DNA from: Puniceibacterium sp. IMCC21224
Lineage (GTDB): Bacteria > Pseudomonadota > Alphaproteobacteria > Rhodobacterales > Rhodobacteraceae
NCBI RefSeq assembly: GCF_001038505.1
Contig: NZ_LDPY01000001.1
Coordinates: 2,232,001 to 2,296,000, forward strand
Reading direction: 5' to 3'
Length of the DNA stretch: 64,000 nucleotides
Below, one piece after another: positions 1 through 8,289 of the stretch. The translations under genes were made by a program, and so were the position numbers. A model generated the notes under the pieces. The model did not search any database, was not told the DNA's origin, and saw only the letters and a program-made list of their open reading frames with translations. Numbering within the stretch: position 1 is the stretch's first letter; each line of letters begins with the position of its first letter.

Positions 1-1052
1 AGTGCCGGAAGATCGCGCAGCCCGGCGGCAATCGCGTCAAGGTCCGCCGCAGGCGCGATCAACTTGGATGCCACGCCCGAGCTTTCTGTCTTGGCCTTCA
101 GCAGCACCCGCAAGAGATCGGCCAGCGCCGGATTGACCTGCATCTTTTCGCGCGATGTATCGGTTTCCGGCAGGTTTTCTTTTGGACAATCCTGACCGGC
201 TTTGACGGCCGCCAGTATCCCCTCGGCAATGTCTCCTCTGCGCGCTTCGCGCAGCAGCAACCGTGAACGCCCCAGGTCTTCCATGGTCGCGGGCTTGGTC
301 GACGCCAGTTCGACCAGCGCGTCGTCCTTGCAGACACGGCTACGCGGAATGTTGCGCTCTTGGGCATAGGTTTCCCGGAACCGCGCCAATTCGCGCACGA
401 TTGCCAAAAAACGCGGCGACGAGGTGCGCGTCTTGACCCGGAGCCAGGCATCCTCGGGTCGGGTGATATAGGTTTCCGGCGCAGTCAGCAGCTGGATCTC
501 TTCGGCCACCCAGCGGTGGCGTCCGGTCTCTTCCAGCTTGTGGGCGAGAAATTCGTAGATCTGGCGCAGATGGGTCACATCCGCCAAAGCATAGCTCTTT
601 TGGGCGTCTGACAGCGGTCGCCGCGACCAGTCGGTAAAGCGCGACGACTTGTCAACCCCCGCTTTTACGATCCGTTTGACCAGAGTTTCGTAGCCAGCCT
701 GTTCGCCAAAGCCACACACCATGGCCGCGACCTGCGTGTCAAACATCGGTTCCGGGATCACCCCGTAATCGACATAGAAGATTTCCAGATCCTGCCGTGC
801 GGCATGGAACACCTTGACCACATCGGTATTGCGGAACAGCGTCATCAACGGGTCCAGTGACAGCCCATCAGCCAGAGGATCCACCAGAACCGCGTTGCTG
901 TCATCCGTACCGGGCAACGCCAGTTGTACTAGACACAGCTTGGAATAATAGGTCCGTTCGCGCAGGAATTCGGTGTCGACCGTAACATAGGGTGCCTGCG
1001 CCGCCTGTTCGCAAAAGTCGGCAAGCTCGGTGGTTGTGGTGATTGTCTTCAT
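1..1052 (-). CDS. rnd: Ribonuclease D (3' end cut by window edge)
   Basis: RNase D is a 3'-5' exoribonuclease that trims the 3' ends of tRNA precursors and other small RNAs in the cytoplasm. The reading frame starts at an ATG (complement of 1050-1052) and runs off the left edge, so the last residues are missing. Visible DEDD-nuclease motifs are VDTEFLRERTYY (Asp26 and Glu28, metal ligands), the FHAARQDLEIF segment near residue 80 and SYALADVTHL near residue 175. A sequence resembling an HRDC domain follows (RFRETYAQERNIPRSRV). The first 180 residues match the family order well. It is transcribed away from the small ORF at 1302. Start and identity are confident; only the C-terminus is unseen. 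Confidence 0.93.
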   Translation of the reverse strand, partial: MKTITTTTELADFCEQAAQAPYVTVDTEFLRERTYYSKLCLVQLALPGTDDSNAVLVDPLADGLSLDPLMTLFRNTDVVKVFHAARQDLEIFYVDYGVIPEPMFDTQVAAMVCGFGEQAGYETLVKRIVKAGVDKSSRFTDWSRRPLSDAQKSYALADVTHLRQIYEFLAHKLEETGRHRWVAEEIQLLTAPETYITRPEDAWLRVKTRTSSPRFLAIVRELARFRETYAQERNIPRSRVCKDDALVELASTKPATMEDLGRSRLLLREARRGDIAEGILAAVKAGQDCPKENLPETDTSREKMQVNPALADLLRVLLKAKTESSGVASKLIAPAADLDAIAAGLRDLPA

Positions 1053-1301
1053 ACGGGCTCCGGCCGATTGTATTTATTGTTATGTCTCACCTAATCCCAT
1101 AACCGCAGCAAAGCAAAGCCTGTCGCGCATCAAACGCTTTCAGTGCGCCGTTCATGACCGCCTAACGATCATTGGACAGCATCGTCGCGCGCTGCCGGAA
1201 CACATCAATATCTGTTATGAATGCCTAAAAAACATTCATTTCACGAATGCATGGCGCGTAGCTATATGCACGCATATGAATGTTTTACCGGAGTTGAAAC
1301 C

Positions 1302-1484
1302 ATGACAACCGTCGAAATCCACGACCTGCACACCGTTGCGGATCACCCCTCGTCCCTGCCCGCGATTCTGGCCGGTGCCGCCCTGCTTTTGCTGATTGGT
1401 GTGCCTGCGCTGATGGCGCCAGCCACTTCGACCACCGCCCTCGACTGGCACGGCAATACCGCGTCGGTAACAACCATCCGCTAG
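1302..1484 (+). CDS. Small single-pass membrane protein, unknown function
   Basis: A 60-residue ORF that I do not recognise. Its predicted protein has a polar N-terminus (MTTVEIHDLHTVADHP), one strongly hydrophobic stretch at about residues 19-41 (AILAGAALLLLIGVPALMA) and a short polar tail, as in a small inner-membrane protein. I chose the ATG at 1302, not the upstream in-frame ATG at 1221, because the extra residues look non-coding (Cys/His/Met-rich). The stop codon overlaps the stop of purN on the other strand by 4 bp, so the two genes converge with no terminator between them. The hydrophobic core and fit between rnd and purN support it, but its size keeps confidence moderate. Confidence 0.5.
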   Translation: MTTVEIHDLHTVADHPSSLPAILAGAALLLLIGVPALMAPATSTTALDWHGNTASVTTIR

Positions 1485-2074
1485 GGCAGTTGCACCAACG
1501 TCCGGTCACCCGTCGCAAAGCGGCGCAGCACCGCCGGATATAGCTGATGCTCTGAAATCAGGACACGCGCGGCCAGGGTGTCGGGCGTGTCGTCGGGCTT
1601 TACAGGAACATAGGCCTGGCCCAGAATCGGACCCAGATCCAGTTGTGGCGTAACCTCATGTACGGTGCAGCCATGCTCGCGATCGCCTGCCTCCAGTGCG
1701 CGGGCGTGGGTGTGCAGCCCGCGGTATTTCGGCAGCAGCGACGGATGAATATTCAGCATCCGCCCCTGCCAGCGCGACACGAACCCCTCGGTCAGCACGC
1801 GCATAAAGCCGGCAAGGCACAAGATATCCGGTTTTGCCGCATCAATCCGCGCATGCAATGCATCCTCGAACGCGGCGCGGTCCCCCTTGAACGGGCGGTG
1901 GTCCACCCAATCGGTATCGACCCCTAGCGCGCGGGCCTTGTCCAGCCCACTCGCGTTTTCAGAATTTGCCATCACCAGAACCGGCCGCGCCGGGTGATCG
2001 CCGGTCATGCTCTTGACCAGCGCCACCATGTTCGAGCCGCCACCGGACAGCAAAATAGCGACGCGTTTGGTCAC
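1481..2074 (-). CDS. purN: Phosphoribosylglycinamide formyltransferase
   Basis: PurN transfers a formyl group from 10-formyltetrahydrofolate to glycinamide ribonucleotide, the third step of de novo purine synthesis. The protein is 197 residues, normal for the family. Visible features are the N-terminal nucleotide-binding segment [11 protein letters not shown], the conserved [10 protein letters not shown] segment, the catalytic stretch [17 protein letters not shown] (Asn/His of the active site) and [17 protein letters not shown] with the catalytic Asp. It lies directly downstream of purM and overlaps it by 4 bp (ATGA), so the two are translationally coupled in one purMN operon. Confidence 0.96.
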   Translation of the reverse strand: MTKRVAILLSGGGSNMVALVKSMTGDHPARPVLVMANSENASGLDKARALGVDTDWVDHRPFKGDRAAFEDALHARIDAAKPDILCLAGFMRVLTEGFVSRWQGRMLNIHPSLLPKYRGLHTHARALEAGDREHGCTVHEVTPQLDLGPILGQAYVPVKPDDTPDTLAARVLISEHQLYPAVLRRFATGDRTLVQLP

Positions 2075-3117
2075 AAAAGCGATCCGCTATAACGCACTCC
2101 GACACCCGCCGTCACATGCCCCAGTTGGTGGACTGTCTCGCCCTCACCCTCAAGCAACGCAGTCAGATCCGCCGCCCGACCAGGTGCGACCACGGCAATC
2201 ATGCCAATGCCGCAGTTGAAGGTCTTGAGCATTTCAGCCTGATCCATGCCGCCGGTCTGCGCCAGCCACTGAAACACAGCCGGCAGCGTCCAGCCGTCCA
2301 GGTTAATGTCCGCGCCCAATCCCTCGGGCAACACACGCGGCAGGTTTTCGGTCAAACCGCCGCCGGTGATATGGGCCAGTGCATGTACGCCCCCTGCCCG
2401 CACGGCTGCCAGTGTCTGCGTCACATAGAGCCGCGTCGGCGTCAGCAATACCTCACCCAACGACCCATCCCCCCAGGGGCACCTGGCGTCCCAGCCCAGC
2501 CCTGAAACTTCGACCAACTTGCGGACCAGCGAATAGCCATTGGAGTGAACCCCGTCGGACGATAGGCCCAGAAGAACATCGCCCTCGGCGACACCTTCGG
2601 GCAAAGCGGTGCCCCGTTCCATCGCGCCGACGGCAAAGCCGGCAAGATCAAAGTCGCCCGCAGGATACATCCCCGGCATTTCCGCCGTCTCCCCGCCGAT
2701 CAGCGCACAACCCGAGCGTACACAACCCTCAGCGATGCCTTCGATCACCCGGGCGGCACTGTCGGTATCAAGCTTTCCCGTTGCGAAATAATCGAGGAAG
2801 AACAGCGGCTCTGCCCCCTGACACACCAGATCATTGACGCACATTGCCACCAGATCAATGCCGACGCCGTCCAGATGTCCGGTGTCAATTGCGATCCGCA
2901 GTTTGGTGCCAACGCCGTCCGTAGCCGCAACCAGAACCGGATCGCTATACCCCGCACCTTTGAGATCGAATAATGCGCCAAAGCCGCCAAGCCCCGACAT
3001 GGTGCCCGCCCTGTTGGTCCGTTTCGCCGCCGGTTTGATCCGCTCGACCAAGGCGTTGCCCGCGTCGATATCCACACCGGCATCGGCATAGGTGATCCCG
3101 TTCTTGCCTTGGGTCAT
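2071..3117 (-). CDS. purM: Phosphoribosylformylglycinamidine cyclo-ligase (AIR synthetase)
   Basis: PurM closes the imidazole ring of aminoimidazole ribonucleotide using ATP, the fifth step of purine synthesis. The 348-residue protein starts [21 protein letters not shown], typical of the family, and contains the glycine-rich [14 protein letters not shown], the [10 protein letters not shown] motif, [13 protein letters not shown] and [17 protein letters not shown] purine-rich stretch (GGAGACAG) precedes the ATG. It is the first gene of the purMN operon. About 600 bp without a recognisable gene lie upstream, where its promoter must be. Confidence 0.97.
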   Translation of the reverse strand: MTQGKNGITYADAGVDIDAGNALVERIKPAAKRTNRAGTMSGLGGFGALFDLKGAGYSDPVLVAATDGVGTKLRIAIDTGHLDGVGIDLVAMCVNDLVCQGAEPLFFLDYFATGKLDTDSAARVIEGIAEGCVRSGCALIGGETAEMPGMYPAGDFDLAGFAVGAMERGTALPEGVAEGDVLLGLSSDGVHSNGYSLVRKLVEVSGLGWDARCPWGDGSLGEVLLTPTRLYVTQTLAAVRAGGVHALAHITGGGLTENLPRVLPEGLGADINLDGWTLPAVFQWLAQTGGMDQAEMLKTFNCGIGMIAVVAPGRAADLTALLEGEGETVHQLGHVTAGVGVRYSGSLL

Positions 3118-3724
3118 GGTGCTGTCTCCGCATGAAAAGTTGCGGCGGGTTTACAGGAGCTGGTGAAAAAGGAAAAGCGGCCTCTTGATCGTTCCGGCGG
3201 GTCTGGGTCCGTTCATCGCTGATTTATGGCAAACAGGCTTTGTTGACCCAGCATGGACTAAAAAATTTGACCCATTCGAAGCGGTTTTCTTGCGATGTCG
3301 TGATCGGGTCATTTTCGTCGTCTCGTGGCTATTGTGTTTCAATCGCTCGGATACCCCACGCCCAAGTCCATCGGTCTTCAGCAGGCACGCCTTGCCCTGA
3401 CGCATTTTCCGGCGGCACGACAGGAAGGCACCAAGGCCGGTTAAAGATGGGCCGCTGACGGCGCTGTTTTGGGAACACTCAGTACAAATCAGATCCTGTC
3501 ACAGGGGTCGACTGTTCCTCAGTGACTTACTGGTGTTTTCCCTGGCAGCCCCCGAAAGAGATACTGTTCTTCACCGCTGCAAAAGATGAAACCAATCCAA
3601 ATACACCCCCGTTGGGAGACAATTGGGTTCCGTCGAATTTCGAGCCACTCTTCGCCGGATAGGAACGACAGCCAGCCGCACTCCTCTCGTCACGATAACC
3701 CTGCGACACGCAAAATCATGCTGT
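3118..3724. other. Gene-free stretch between purM and cckA
   Basis: About 600 bp without a convincing gene. Short open frames exist on both strands (3151-3405 and 3527-3709 on minus, 3185-3400 on plus), but their translations show no domain, no good ribosome binding site and an odd composition. GC looks lower than in the flanking genes. The purM promoter (minus strand) must lie here, as well as the 3' end of the cckA transcript. It may be a decayed remnant; I cannot identify a parent gene. Confidence 0.5.
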
Positions 3725-6076
3725 TCAGCAAAGCTGGTTGTACACAGTTTCCGCCAGTTCGTTCAATGAGAACGGCTTAGGCAGAAAAACCGAGTTCGGG
3801 ATCGTTTCCTTGTCATCCCCAAATACGTCTTCCGCGTATCCGGACACAAAGACCACCCGTACATCGGGCCGATCAACAAGGGCCTGACGCACCCATGTCG
3901 GCCCGTCCATACCCGGCATAACCACATCGGTTACAAAAACATCAACCGAAAGGCTCTGATCCTGGAGTGTCGTCAAAGCATCTTCTGCGGATTCCGCCTC
4001 GACCACCGTGTAGCCACGCAGACGCAAAGCCCGCGATGCAAAGGCGCGAACCGGCGCTTCGTCCTCTACAAGAAGCACGACGCCAGTGCCCTGATTGCCT
4101 TGTCGTTGCGGCATCTCGATGGGCTGCGAAACCGGAACGCGGGCGGGGGCATCATGGCTCGGGAACAATAGGGTAAAACAGCTTCCGGCACCGACAACGC
4201 TGTCGACAAAAATGAAACCGCCAGTTTGCTTGACGATTCCGTACACCGTCGACAGGCCAAGCCCTGTGCCCTCACCTGTACGTTTTGTCGTGAAGAAAGG
4301 TTCAAACACCTTTTGCAGCTTATCCTGTGGAATACCGGTGCCTTCATCCGTCACTTTGACTGAGACATATGAACCCGGCGCCACAACGGCGCGATCCCGC
4401 AACAGCGGATCTTTCAGCACGCAGCGGCTGGTCTCTATCACGATCGTACCACCCCCCTTCATCGCGTCACGGGCATTGACGACGAGGTTCATCATGACTT
4501 GTTCCAGCTGACGCTTGTCGCCACGAATCGGTGGCAGAACCGGATCATGGCGCAGGGTGAGCGAGACTTTTTCACCCACAAGACGGTTTAGAAGATGCGT
4601 CAGATCAGACAGAGTATCCCGCAGATCGAGGATCTCTGGCCGCAGGGTCTGTTTTCGCGAAAATGCCAAAAGCTGACCGACAAGTGCGGCGGCCCGATTG
4701 GCGTTTTGATTAATCTGAACCAGATCCCCGAAATCGAGATCCCCCTGATCGTGGCGCAGCAATAGCAGATCGCAATGACCCGAAATTGCCGTCAGAAGAT
4801 TGTTGAAGTCATGCGCTATCCCGCCGGCCAACTGACCAATCGCCTGCATCTTCTGACTTTGAACAAACTGCGCTTCGAGCGTCTTAAGCTCGGTCGCGTC
4901 GTTCAGCACCGCGACCAGGACCGGCAACCCGCCTTCCATCACCCGGTTCAGCGTCACCTGTACAAAGACTTCCCGATCCGCGCGCGAAAGCCGCAGGAAT
5001 TCTGATCGATTCAGGCCCCGCCCGGCGGCCGCATCGCCAAGCCAGTCCTTGATTGATCGTCCGAGTCCTTCCATGAACTCGGACAGCATGTGCCCGTCGA
5101 CCACCTCGGCATTCAGCATTTTCTGCGCCTCACGATTAGCACGCAAAACCGTCCCATCCGATGCAACCTTGAGGAGTGGAACCGGGAGCGTGTCAAAACC
5201 TGCTGATCGGTCACGGTCGTGCGAATCGTCGGGGATCGGCAGCAACACCAATTCCTGACGACCGGGCCCGGTTTCGACCAGGCTGGTCAGGAAAAGCACT
5301 GGCCCTTCTAACGTCAAAACCTCATTGGGTCGCCCGGCCTTGACCGGGAGGTCCGCAATGACTTCCTCAAGACGTTTGGGACGTTTTCCGGTAAGTGCGC
5401 GCGCTGCCTCGTTCACGGACAGCACCACGCCGTTGCGGCCGAGCGTCAATACCGGCACTGTCGGTCCATGGCCAGAACGACTATCTGCCGTGGAATCTTC
5501 AAAGAACTCAATGCGCCACAGGAGGCAGTTTTCAGCCATGATTCGCGCGGTGATCCGAACCAGACCACCGCGGATGGCGACATCCTCGCTTGCGACCGCG
5601 TCACTCTCGGCGGCGGACCGCAAGCGGTACAGCAATCCGACCGGATTCGCAAAAACAGGGCGCAAAACCGCAGCGACCGTGGTGCCATCAGCAATCGTAA
5701 AGCGTTTGCGCGCAGCCCCATTGGTATGCAGAACCGCGCCTTCCTGATCGGTGATCATACAACTTGCGAGATCCCGTTCCACAAACGCTGAAATCACGCG
5801 AAACAACCGGCCATGCGACCAAGTTTCGAACATCGTGAGCAGATGTGCCACCAGAGCCATGGTGACAAATGCTGCACCGCCCGCAATCAATCCGACCTGA
5901 ACCGGCGGCTGCGGGGCAAAAAACGCGACCAACAGACACAAGATGCCAAGCGCAAAGACCAGTCCCGTGCGCCGCCGCAGGCTGCGTGATGCCCGCAAAA
6001 CGGTACCCGGTAACAAAATTGCGTCTGACACTACGTTCCCCAAACCTGGTCGATTCGAACCTTGTGAACTACGCAC
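3725..6076 (-). CDS. cckA: Hybrid sensor histidine kinase CckA (cell-cycle phosphorelay)
   Basis: CckA is the membrane hybrid kinase that feeds phosphate through ChpT to the master regulator CtrA in alphaproteobacteria; in Rhodobacterales this controls motility, gene transfer agents and quorum-linked traits. The 783-residue frame shows two membrane spans (about residues 38-54 and 61-84), PAS-like sensor regions (about 100-395), the dimerisation helix with phospho-His422 in GQLAGGIAHDFNNLL, an ATPase domain (N-box NLVVNARDAM near 530, G-boxes DEGTGIP and GEGTGLGLS) and a receiver domain with Asp717 (VTDVVMPGMDG) and Lys767 (LPKPF). The frame opens with GTG at 6076, but a second GTG at 6031 has a better ribosome site (GGGGAA a few bases upstream) and would leave the CtrA box clear of the coding region. 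I therefore regard 6031 as the likelier start. Confidence 0.93.
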   Translation of the reverse strand: MRSSQGSNRPGLGNVVSDAILLPGTVLRASRSLRRRTGLVFALGILCLLVAFFAPQPPVQVGLIAGGAAFVTMALVAHLLTMFETWSHGRLFRVISAFVERDLASCMITDQEGAVLHTNGAARKRFTIADGTTVAAVLRPVFANPVGLLYRLRSAAESDAVASEDVAIRGGLVRITARIMAENCLLWRIEFFEDSTADSRSGHGPTVPVLTLGRNGVVLSVNEAARALTGKRPKRLEEVIADLPVKAGRPNEVLTLEGPVLFLTSLVETGPGRQELVLLPIPDDSHDRDRSAGFDTLPVPLLKVASDGTVLRANREAQKMLNAEVVDGHMLSEFMEGLGRSIKDWLGDAAAGRGLNRSEFLRLSRADREVFVQVTLNRVMEGGLPVLVAVLNDATELKTLEAQFVQSQKMQAIGQLAGGIAHDFNNLLTAISGHCDLLLLRHDQGDLDFGDLVQINQNANRAAALVGQLLAFSRKQTLRPEILDLRDTLSDLTHLLNRLVGEKVSLTLRHDPVLPPIRGDKRQLEQVMMNLVVNARDAMKGGGTIVIETSRCVLKDPLLRDRAVVAPGSYVSVKVTDEGTGIPQDKLQKVFEPFFTTKRTGEGTGLGLSTVYGIVKQTGGFIFVDSVVGAGSCFTLLFPSHDAPARVPVSQPIEMPQRQGNQGTGVVLLVEDEAPVRAFASRALRLRGYTVVEAESAEDALTTLQDQSLSVDVFVTDVVMPGMDGPTWVRQALVDRPDVRVVFVSGYAEDVFGDDKETIPNSVFLPKPFSLNELAETVYNQLC

Positions 6077-6085
6077 CCAAAGCGG

Positions 6086-6100
6086 TTAACCTCATCTTAA
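6086..6100. promoter_or_regulatory. CtrA-box TTAA-N7-TTAA upstream of cckA
   Basis: The sequence TTAACCTCATCTTAA is an exact match to the TTAA-N7-TTAA full CtrA recognition site. It lies 55 bp before the preferred cckA start (GTG at 6031) and 10 bp before the longer alternative start. CtrA is the output of the CckA-ChpT relay, so a site here implies feedback of CtrA on its own kinase gene. It also lies just downstream of the rsmB remnant. Confidence 0.7.
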
Positions 6101-6145
6101 ATCAACCATTCGGATTTAAACATTTTTTTGACGGAACTCAAAAAT

Positions 6146-6616
6146 TCAAACCTTTTGCGCGCAATTTCCAAGACAGGTCACATAAAATCCATCCCCCCTC
6201 GGCGAGCAGAAACTGCCGTTCTGCACCCCTTTCCCACTAGGATTGCGGTCAAGAAATCCCTGAATTTGCTCCTAATTTTCCTCGGTCAACACGGAACATG
6301 TGGCATACGCAAGGGTGCCCCCTTCGCCACCAATGGCGCTGCTAGGTGCCTGAACGGAGCAGAGCTGCGCCAGACCGTCCGTTGCAGCGTCCACCGACCT
6401 TCGGGCGCGCCTCCAGGCTCCACTGCCCGAACAGGGAACGTCGCACAGAACCACATCGTAGGGCCCGCGTGGTTCTTCAACCTGCATCTCCCGTGTGCCT
6501 GCCCGTTCAGCGCGTTGTGGCAAGTCGCGCATGCGCGCGGGATTGGCGCCATGAGTCTCGACAGGTCCCGCTTAGTCTCGCGGCCATGGCCTGTGCCTTG
6601 CCGCCACCGCCTGCGA
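6146..6616 (-). pseudogene. rsmB: C-terminal remnant of RsmB-type rRNA m5C methyltransferase
   Basis: Reading the minus strand gives scattered but ordered pieces of an RsmB/NOL1-type 16S rRNA cytosine-5 methyltransferase. They are the SAM-binding motif GGGGKAQAMAARLSG (about 6565-6610), ARMRDLPQRAERAG, then YDVVLCDVPCSGSGAWRR with the motif-IV cysteine, GGTLAYATCSVLTEEN with the catalytic cysteine, an in-frame TAG, then EQIQGFLDRNP and finally GDGFYVTCLGN before a TGA at 6146. A frameshift after AWRRA (the expected PEGRW is in another frame) and the internal stop show it is dead. The N-terminal 60% is missing: an IS481-family element begins next to the SAM motif. An intact, divergent homologue is at 12858-14027. 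Confidence 0.85.
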
Positions 6617-6889
6617 TATATGGGCCGATCATGCGTTGCATACCTGAGCTATGCCCTATCTGTTCATTCCCGGCTTTTTGTGGATCGGTACTATGATGAA
6701 TTTCCCGGCTCGGAAGTCCAGATTTTGCAGATGTATTCGTATGCCGTGAGGCTGCCGAGTATCTTGAGCCGCGGGCATAGTTGTAGGCTGTCATGAAGTT
6801 GGCGAGATGGGTTCGCAGCTTAGCGTGGATATCGCAATGAAAGCGTTTGACATTTGCGTCCTTGATCGTGCGATTCATCCGTTCGACCC

Positions 6890-6929
6890 GCTGCCCTCTC
6901 GGCGATTGCAAGCAATCGCCGAGAGGGGG
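6890..6929. repeat. Palindromic insert in IS481 transposase (hairpin family, member D)
   Basis: A near-perfect palindrome with 16-bp arms (6894-6909 and 6912-6927; arms CCCTCTCGGCGATTGC and its complement, 2-nt centre) is inserted between the codons for NG and VERM of the transposase. By comparison with the normal NGQVERMNRT motif the net insertion is about 39 nt, in frame. It begins with CCCTCTC like the other inserts in this island, but its terminal part differs. Confidence 0.7.
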
Positions 6930-7241
6930 ACCGTTGGTCCGCGGATGGTTCGGTTTCGCCGGGCGGTGCTCGTTCCCATTGGCCTCGCAGATCATGTCGA
7001 AACGCATTGGCCGAGAATAGATAATGTTGCGGTTCCGGGGTTGCTTGGCGAACTGAATGCCGTTGTCCGTGAGAATGGTGTGGAGCTGATAGGGTACGGC
7101 CTCGAGTATGTGCTGCAGGAATTCCCAGGCAGTGCGCCTGTCGGCCTTATTTACGAGTTGGGTAACGGCGAACTTGCTGGTGCGGTCAATGCCGACAAAG
7201 AGATAGAGCTTGCCTTCCGCAGTCTGCACTTCGCCAATGTC

Positions 7242-7278
7242 CTTTCTCGTGCACGTGAACATGCACTGCCGGGCAGTG
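7242..7278. repeat. 37-nt hairpin insert in IS481 transposase (member A)
   Basis: Removing these 37 nt restores the expected transposase reading FFHI-DIGEVQTAEGKLY across the two flanks, so the borders can be set to the base. The insert starts CTTTCTC, contains an internal stem (GTGCA / TGCAC) and ends with the palindrome CACTGCCGGGCAGTG. Its length is not a multiple of three. Confidence 0.75.
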
Positions 7279-7399
7279 GATGTGAAAGAACCCGATCGGG
7301 TAGCGTTTGAATTTCTGACGCTTTGGCTTGTCTCCCTCAATGTCCGGCAGACGCGATATGCCGTGTCGGTGCAGGCACCAATTAAGGGCTGAGCGTCAA

Positions 7400-7442
7400 C
7401 CTCTCGGAACATTTCCTGCGGAAATACCCTGCCGGGCAGTGG
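7400..7442. repeat. Hairpin insert at a deletion junction (member E)
   Basis: Starts CCTCTC, contains the perfect stem ATTTCC-TGC-GGAAAT (7411-7425) and ends CCCTGCCGGGCAGTGG. It sits exactly where the transposase jumps from the QRS segment to the LTxSALNW segment, so it replaces a deleted stretch. The second IS481 copy has a related insert (15319-15355) at the same left flank but with a different internal stem. Confidence 0.65.
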
Positions 7443-7474
7443 ATCGCTGTATTGCAACTCTGACGGCGTACATG

Positions 7475-7512
7475 CCCTCTCATGGTTTGCTTTGCAAACC
7501 ACTGCCGGGTGG
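7475..7512. repeat. Hairpin insert near IS481 transposase start (member C, copy 1)
   Basis: Starts CCCTCTCAT, contains the stem GGTTTG-CTTTG-CAAACC and ends ACTGCCGGGTGG. It separates the GSAT and HAVR codons of the transposase N-terminus. The same insert, with one base changed in the loop region, is in the second IS481 copy at 15248-15285 at the same place, so it predates the copying of this element. Confidence 0.7.
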
Positions 7513-7550
7513 ACAGTACGTGGCGCTTGACCTGCTCCCCATTGTGTCCG

Positions 7551-7726
7551 CTAATTTAGGTTAGCTCTGTTCAGATTTTGGTCGTCTTTTGATCGGTTAG
7601 CATATTCTGCTGGCGTCAGGCCAGCGAGGCTTGTGTGCGGGCGGTGATGGTTAAAGTCATTGCGCCACGCTGTGATCAGACTGCGTGCATGCCGCAGGTT
7701 GTCGAACAGGTGTTCGTTCAAACACT
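7551..7726 (-). pseudogene. IS3-family orfB, 3' part
   Basis: Reads ECLNEHLFDNLRHARSL..., then FNHHRPHTSLAGLTPAEYANRS and stops at 7551. This is the C-terminal end of an IS3-family OrfB integrase with the conserved HRPH..L.G.TP motif. Its 5' part is at 11043-11536, beyond the inserted transposon. Part of a dead gene. Confidence 0.85.
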
Positions 7727-7751
7727 CGGCCTTATGTATCAAACGCACCAA
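7727..7751 (+). repeat. Left terminal inverted repeat of the transposon
   Basis: 25 bp, begins CGGCCTTATGTATC and ends ACGCACCAA. Perfect inverted match to 11010-11034. The bases just outside (7719-7726, CAAACACT) are repeated directly at 11035-11042. Confidence 0.9.
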
Positions 7752-7794
7752 CAATATATCTGAACAATTCGGCGCTGTGAATCCATAATGGGGT

Positions 7795-8199
7795 ATGGAA
7801 CTTGTCACACAAACCCTAGAGCGCAAACGGGCTGAGATAATCGGGGCTATTAAGAAGCATGAGGCACAGATAGCGCAGGCCAAGCATGACCTAGCGCACA
7901 TCAACGCGACCTTGAAGATCATTGGGGAACCGCAGGGGCGTGGGTACATCGTGTCGCAGGGCTTCTTTGCCAAGGGCGAGATTGCTGCGGTCTGCCAGGG
8001 TCACCTTATTGACGGGCCGCTGAACACCCGTGAACTGGCAGAGCGTGTGATGGGCGAAAAGGGCTTGGACGTATCAGACACCCCATTGCGCAACTCTGTC
8101 GTCTACAAGGTCGTGCAGGCGCTCAGACACGCGCGCAGGCGCAATGCCGTGCGGATGCTAGAGAAGCGTGGCGGGCTATGCGTGTGGGGCGCGATATAG
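7795..8199 (+). CDS. Transposon passenger protein, coiled-coil plus helical domain, unknown
   Basis: A 134-residue protein I do not recognise with certainty. Residues 1-43 are charged and helical (ETLERKRAEIIGAIKKHEAQ style heptads), likely a short coiled coil. Residues 65-130 (AAVCQGHLIDGPLNTRELAERVMGEKGLD...VYKVVQALRHARRR) look like a winged helix-turn-helix followed by a basic C-terminus. A small DNA-binding regulator is plausible; this is inference. It is the first gene inside the left transposon end, with its ATG at 7795 about 45 bp from the inverted repeat, and is transcribed inward. Confidence 0.75.
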   Translation: MELVTQTLERKRAEIIGAIKKHEAQIAQAKHDLAHINATLKIIGEPQGRGYIVSQGFFAKGEIAAVCQGHLIDGPLNTRELAERVMGEKGLDVSDTPLRNSVVYKVVQALRHARRRNAVRMLEKRGGLCVWGAI

Positions 8200-8289
8200 G
8201 GCATGTTGTGCAGGACTTCGGGCCAGATGGGTGTTTGTGGATGCTGGCCCCCGATGGACCAGCATCCTGAGTCAATTTGTCGTCTTGCC

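Larger units (their letters stand above)
6620..7542 (-). mobile_element. IS481-family element, copy 1 (decayed)
   Basis: Remnant of an insertion sequence of the Rhodobacterales IS481 type, inserted in rsmB beside the codons for its SAM-binding loop. The left boundary is placed between the transposase stop (6656) and the first rsmB codons (about 6616). At the right it stops at its transposase start, where an IS3-family end (TGTCCGCTAATTTAGG, 7545 on) takes over. It contains several hairpin inserts listed separately. A second, shorter copy lies at 15143-15450 on the other strand. Confidence 0.75.
6656..7542 (-). pseudogene. IS481-family DDE transposase, frameshifted
   Basis: The intact part reads DIGEVQTAEGKLYLFVGIDR, then a WEFLQHILEAVPYQLHTILT segment and DNGIQFA, MRFDMICEANGNEHR and VERMNRTIKDANVKRFHCD: the rve-type DDE core of a well-known Rhodobacterales IS481 transposase. 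Damage is extensive. The region between the N-terminal HAVR..QRS segment (near 7450) and the LNWCLHRHGISRLPDIEGD segment is deleted, with filler sequence. Non-triplet inserts (37 nt at 7242-7278, about 38 nt at 7475-7512) shift the frame. A palindromic insert (net 39 nt by frame) interrupts the NGQVERM motif at 6890-6929 but keeps frame, and the C-terminus (WTSEPG...) is shifted. The long open frame 6507-7502 is an accident that runs through this pseudogene into the rsmB remnant. Confidence 0.85.

Noticed and set aside
3151..3405. Short minus-strand frame upstream of purM
   Set aside because: No ribosome site, no family features, and a plus-strand frame of similar length overlaps it; treated as non-coding.
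6507..7502. A 331-codon open frame that could be called an intact transposase
   Set aside because: It is a chance fusion: its middle is the IS481 core, its start and C-terminal parts are in the wrong frame, and the last 40 codons are the rsmB remnant (GGGGKAQAMAAR).
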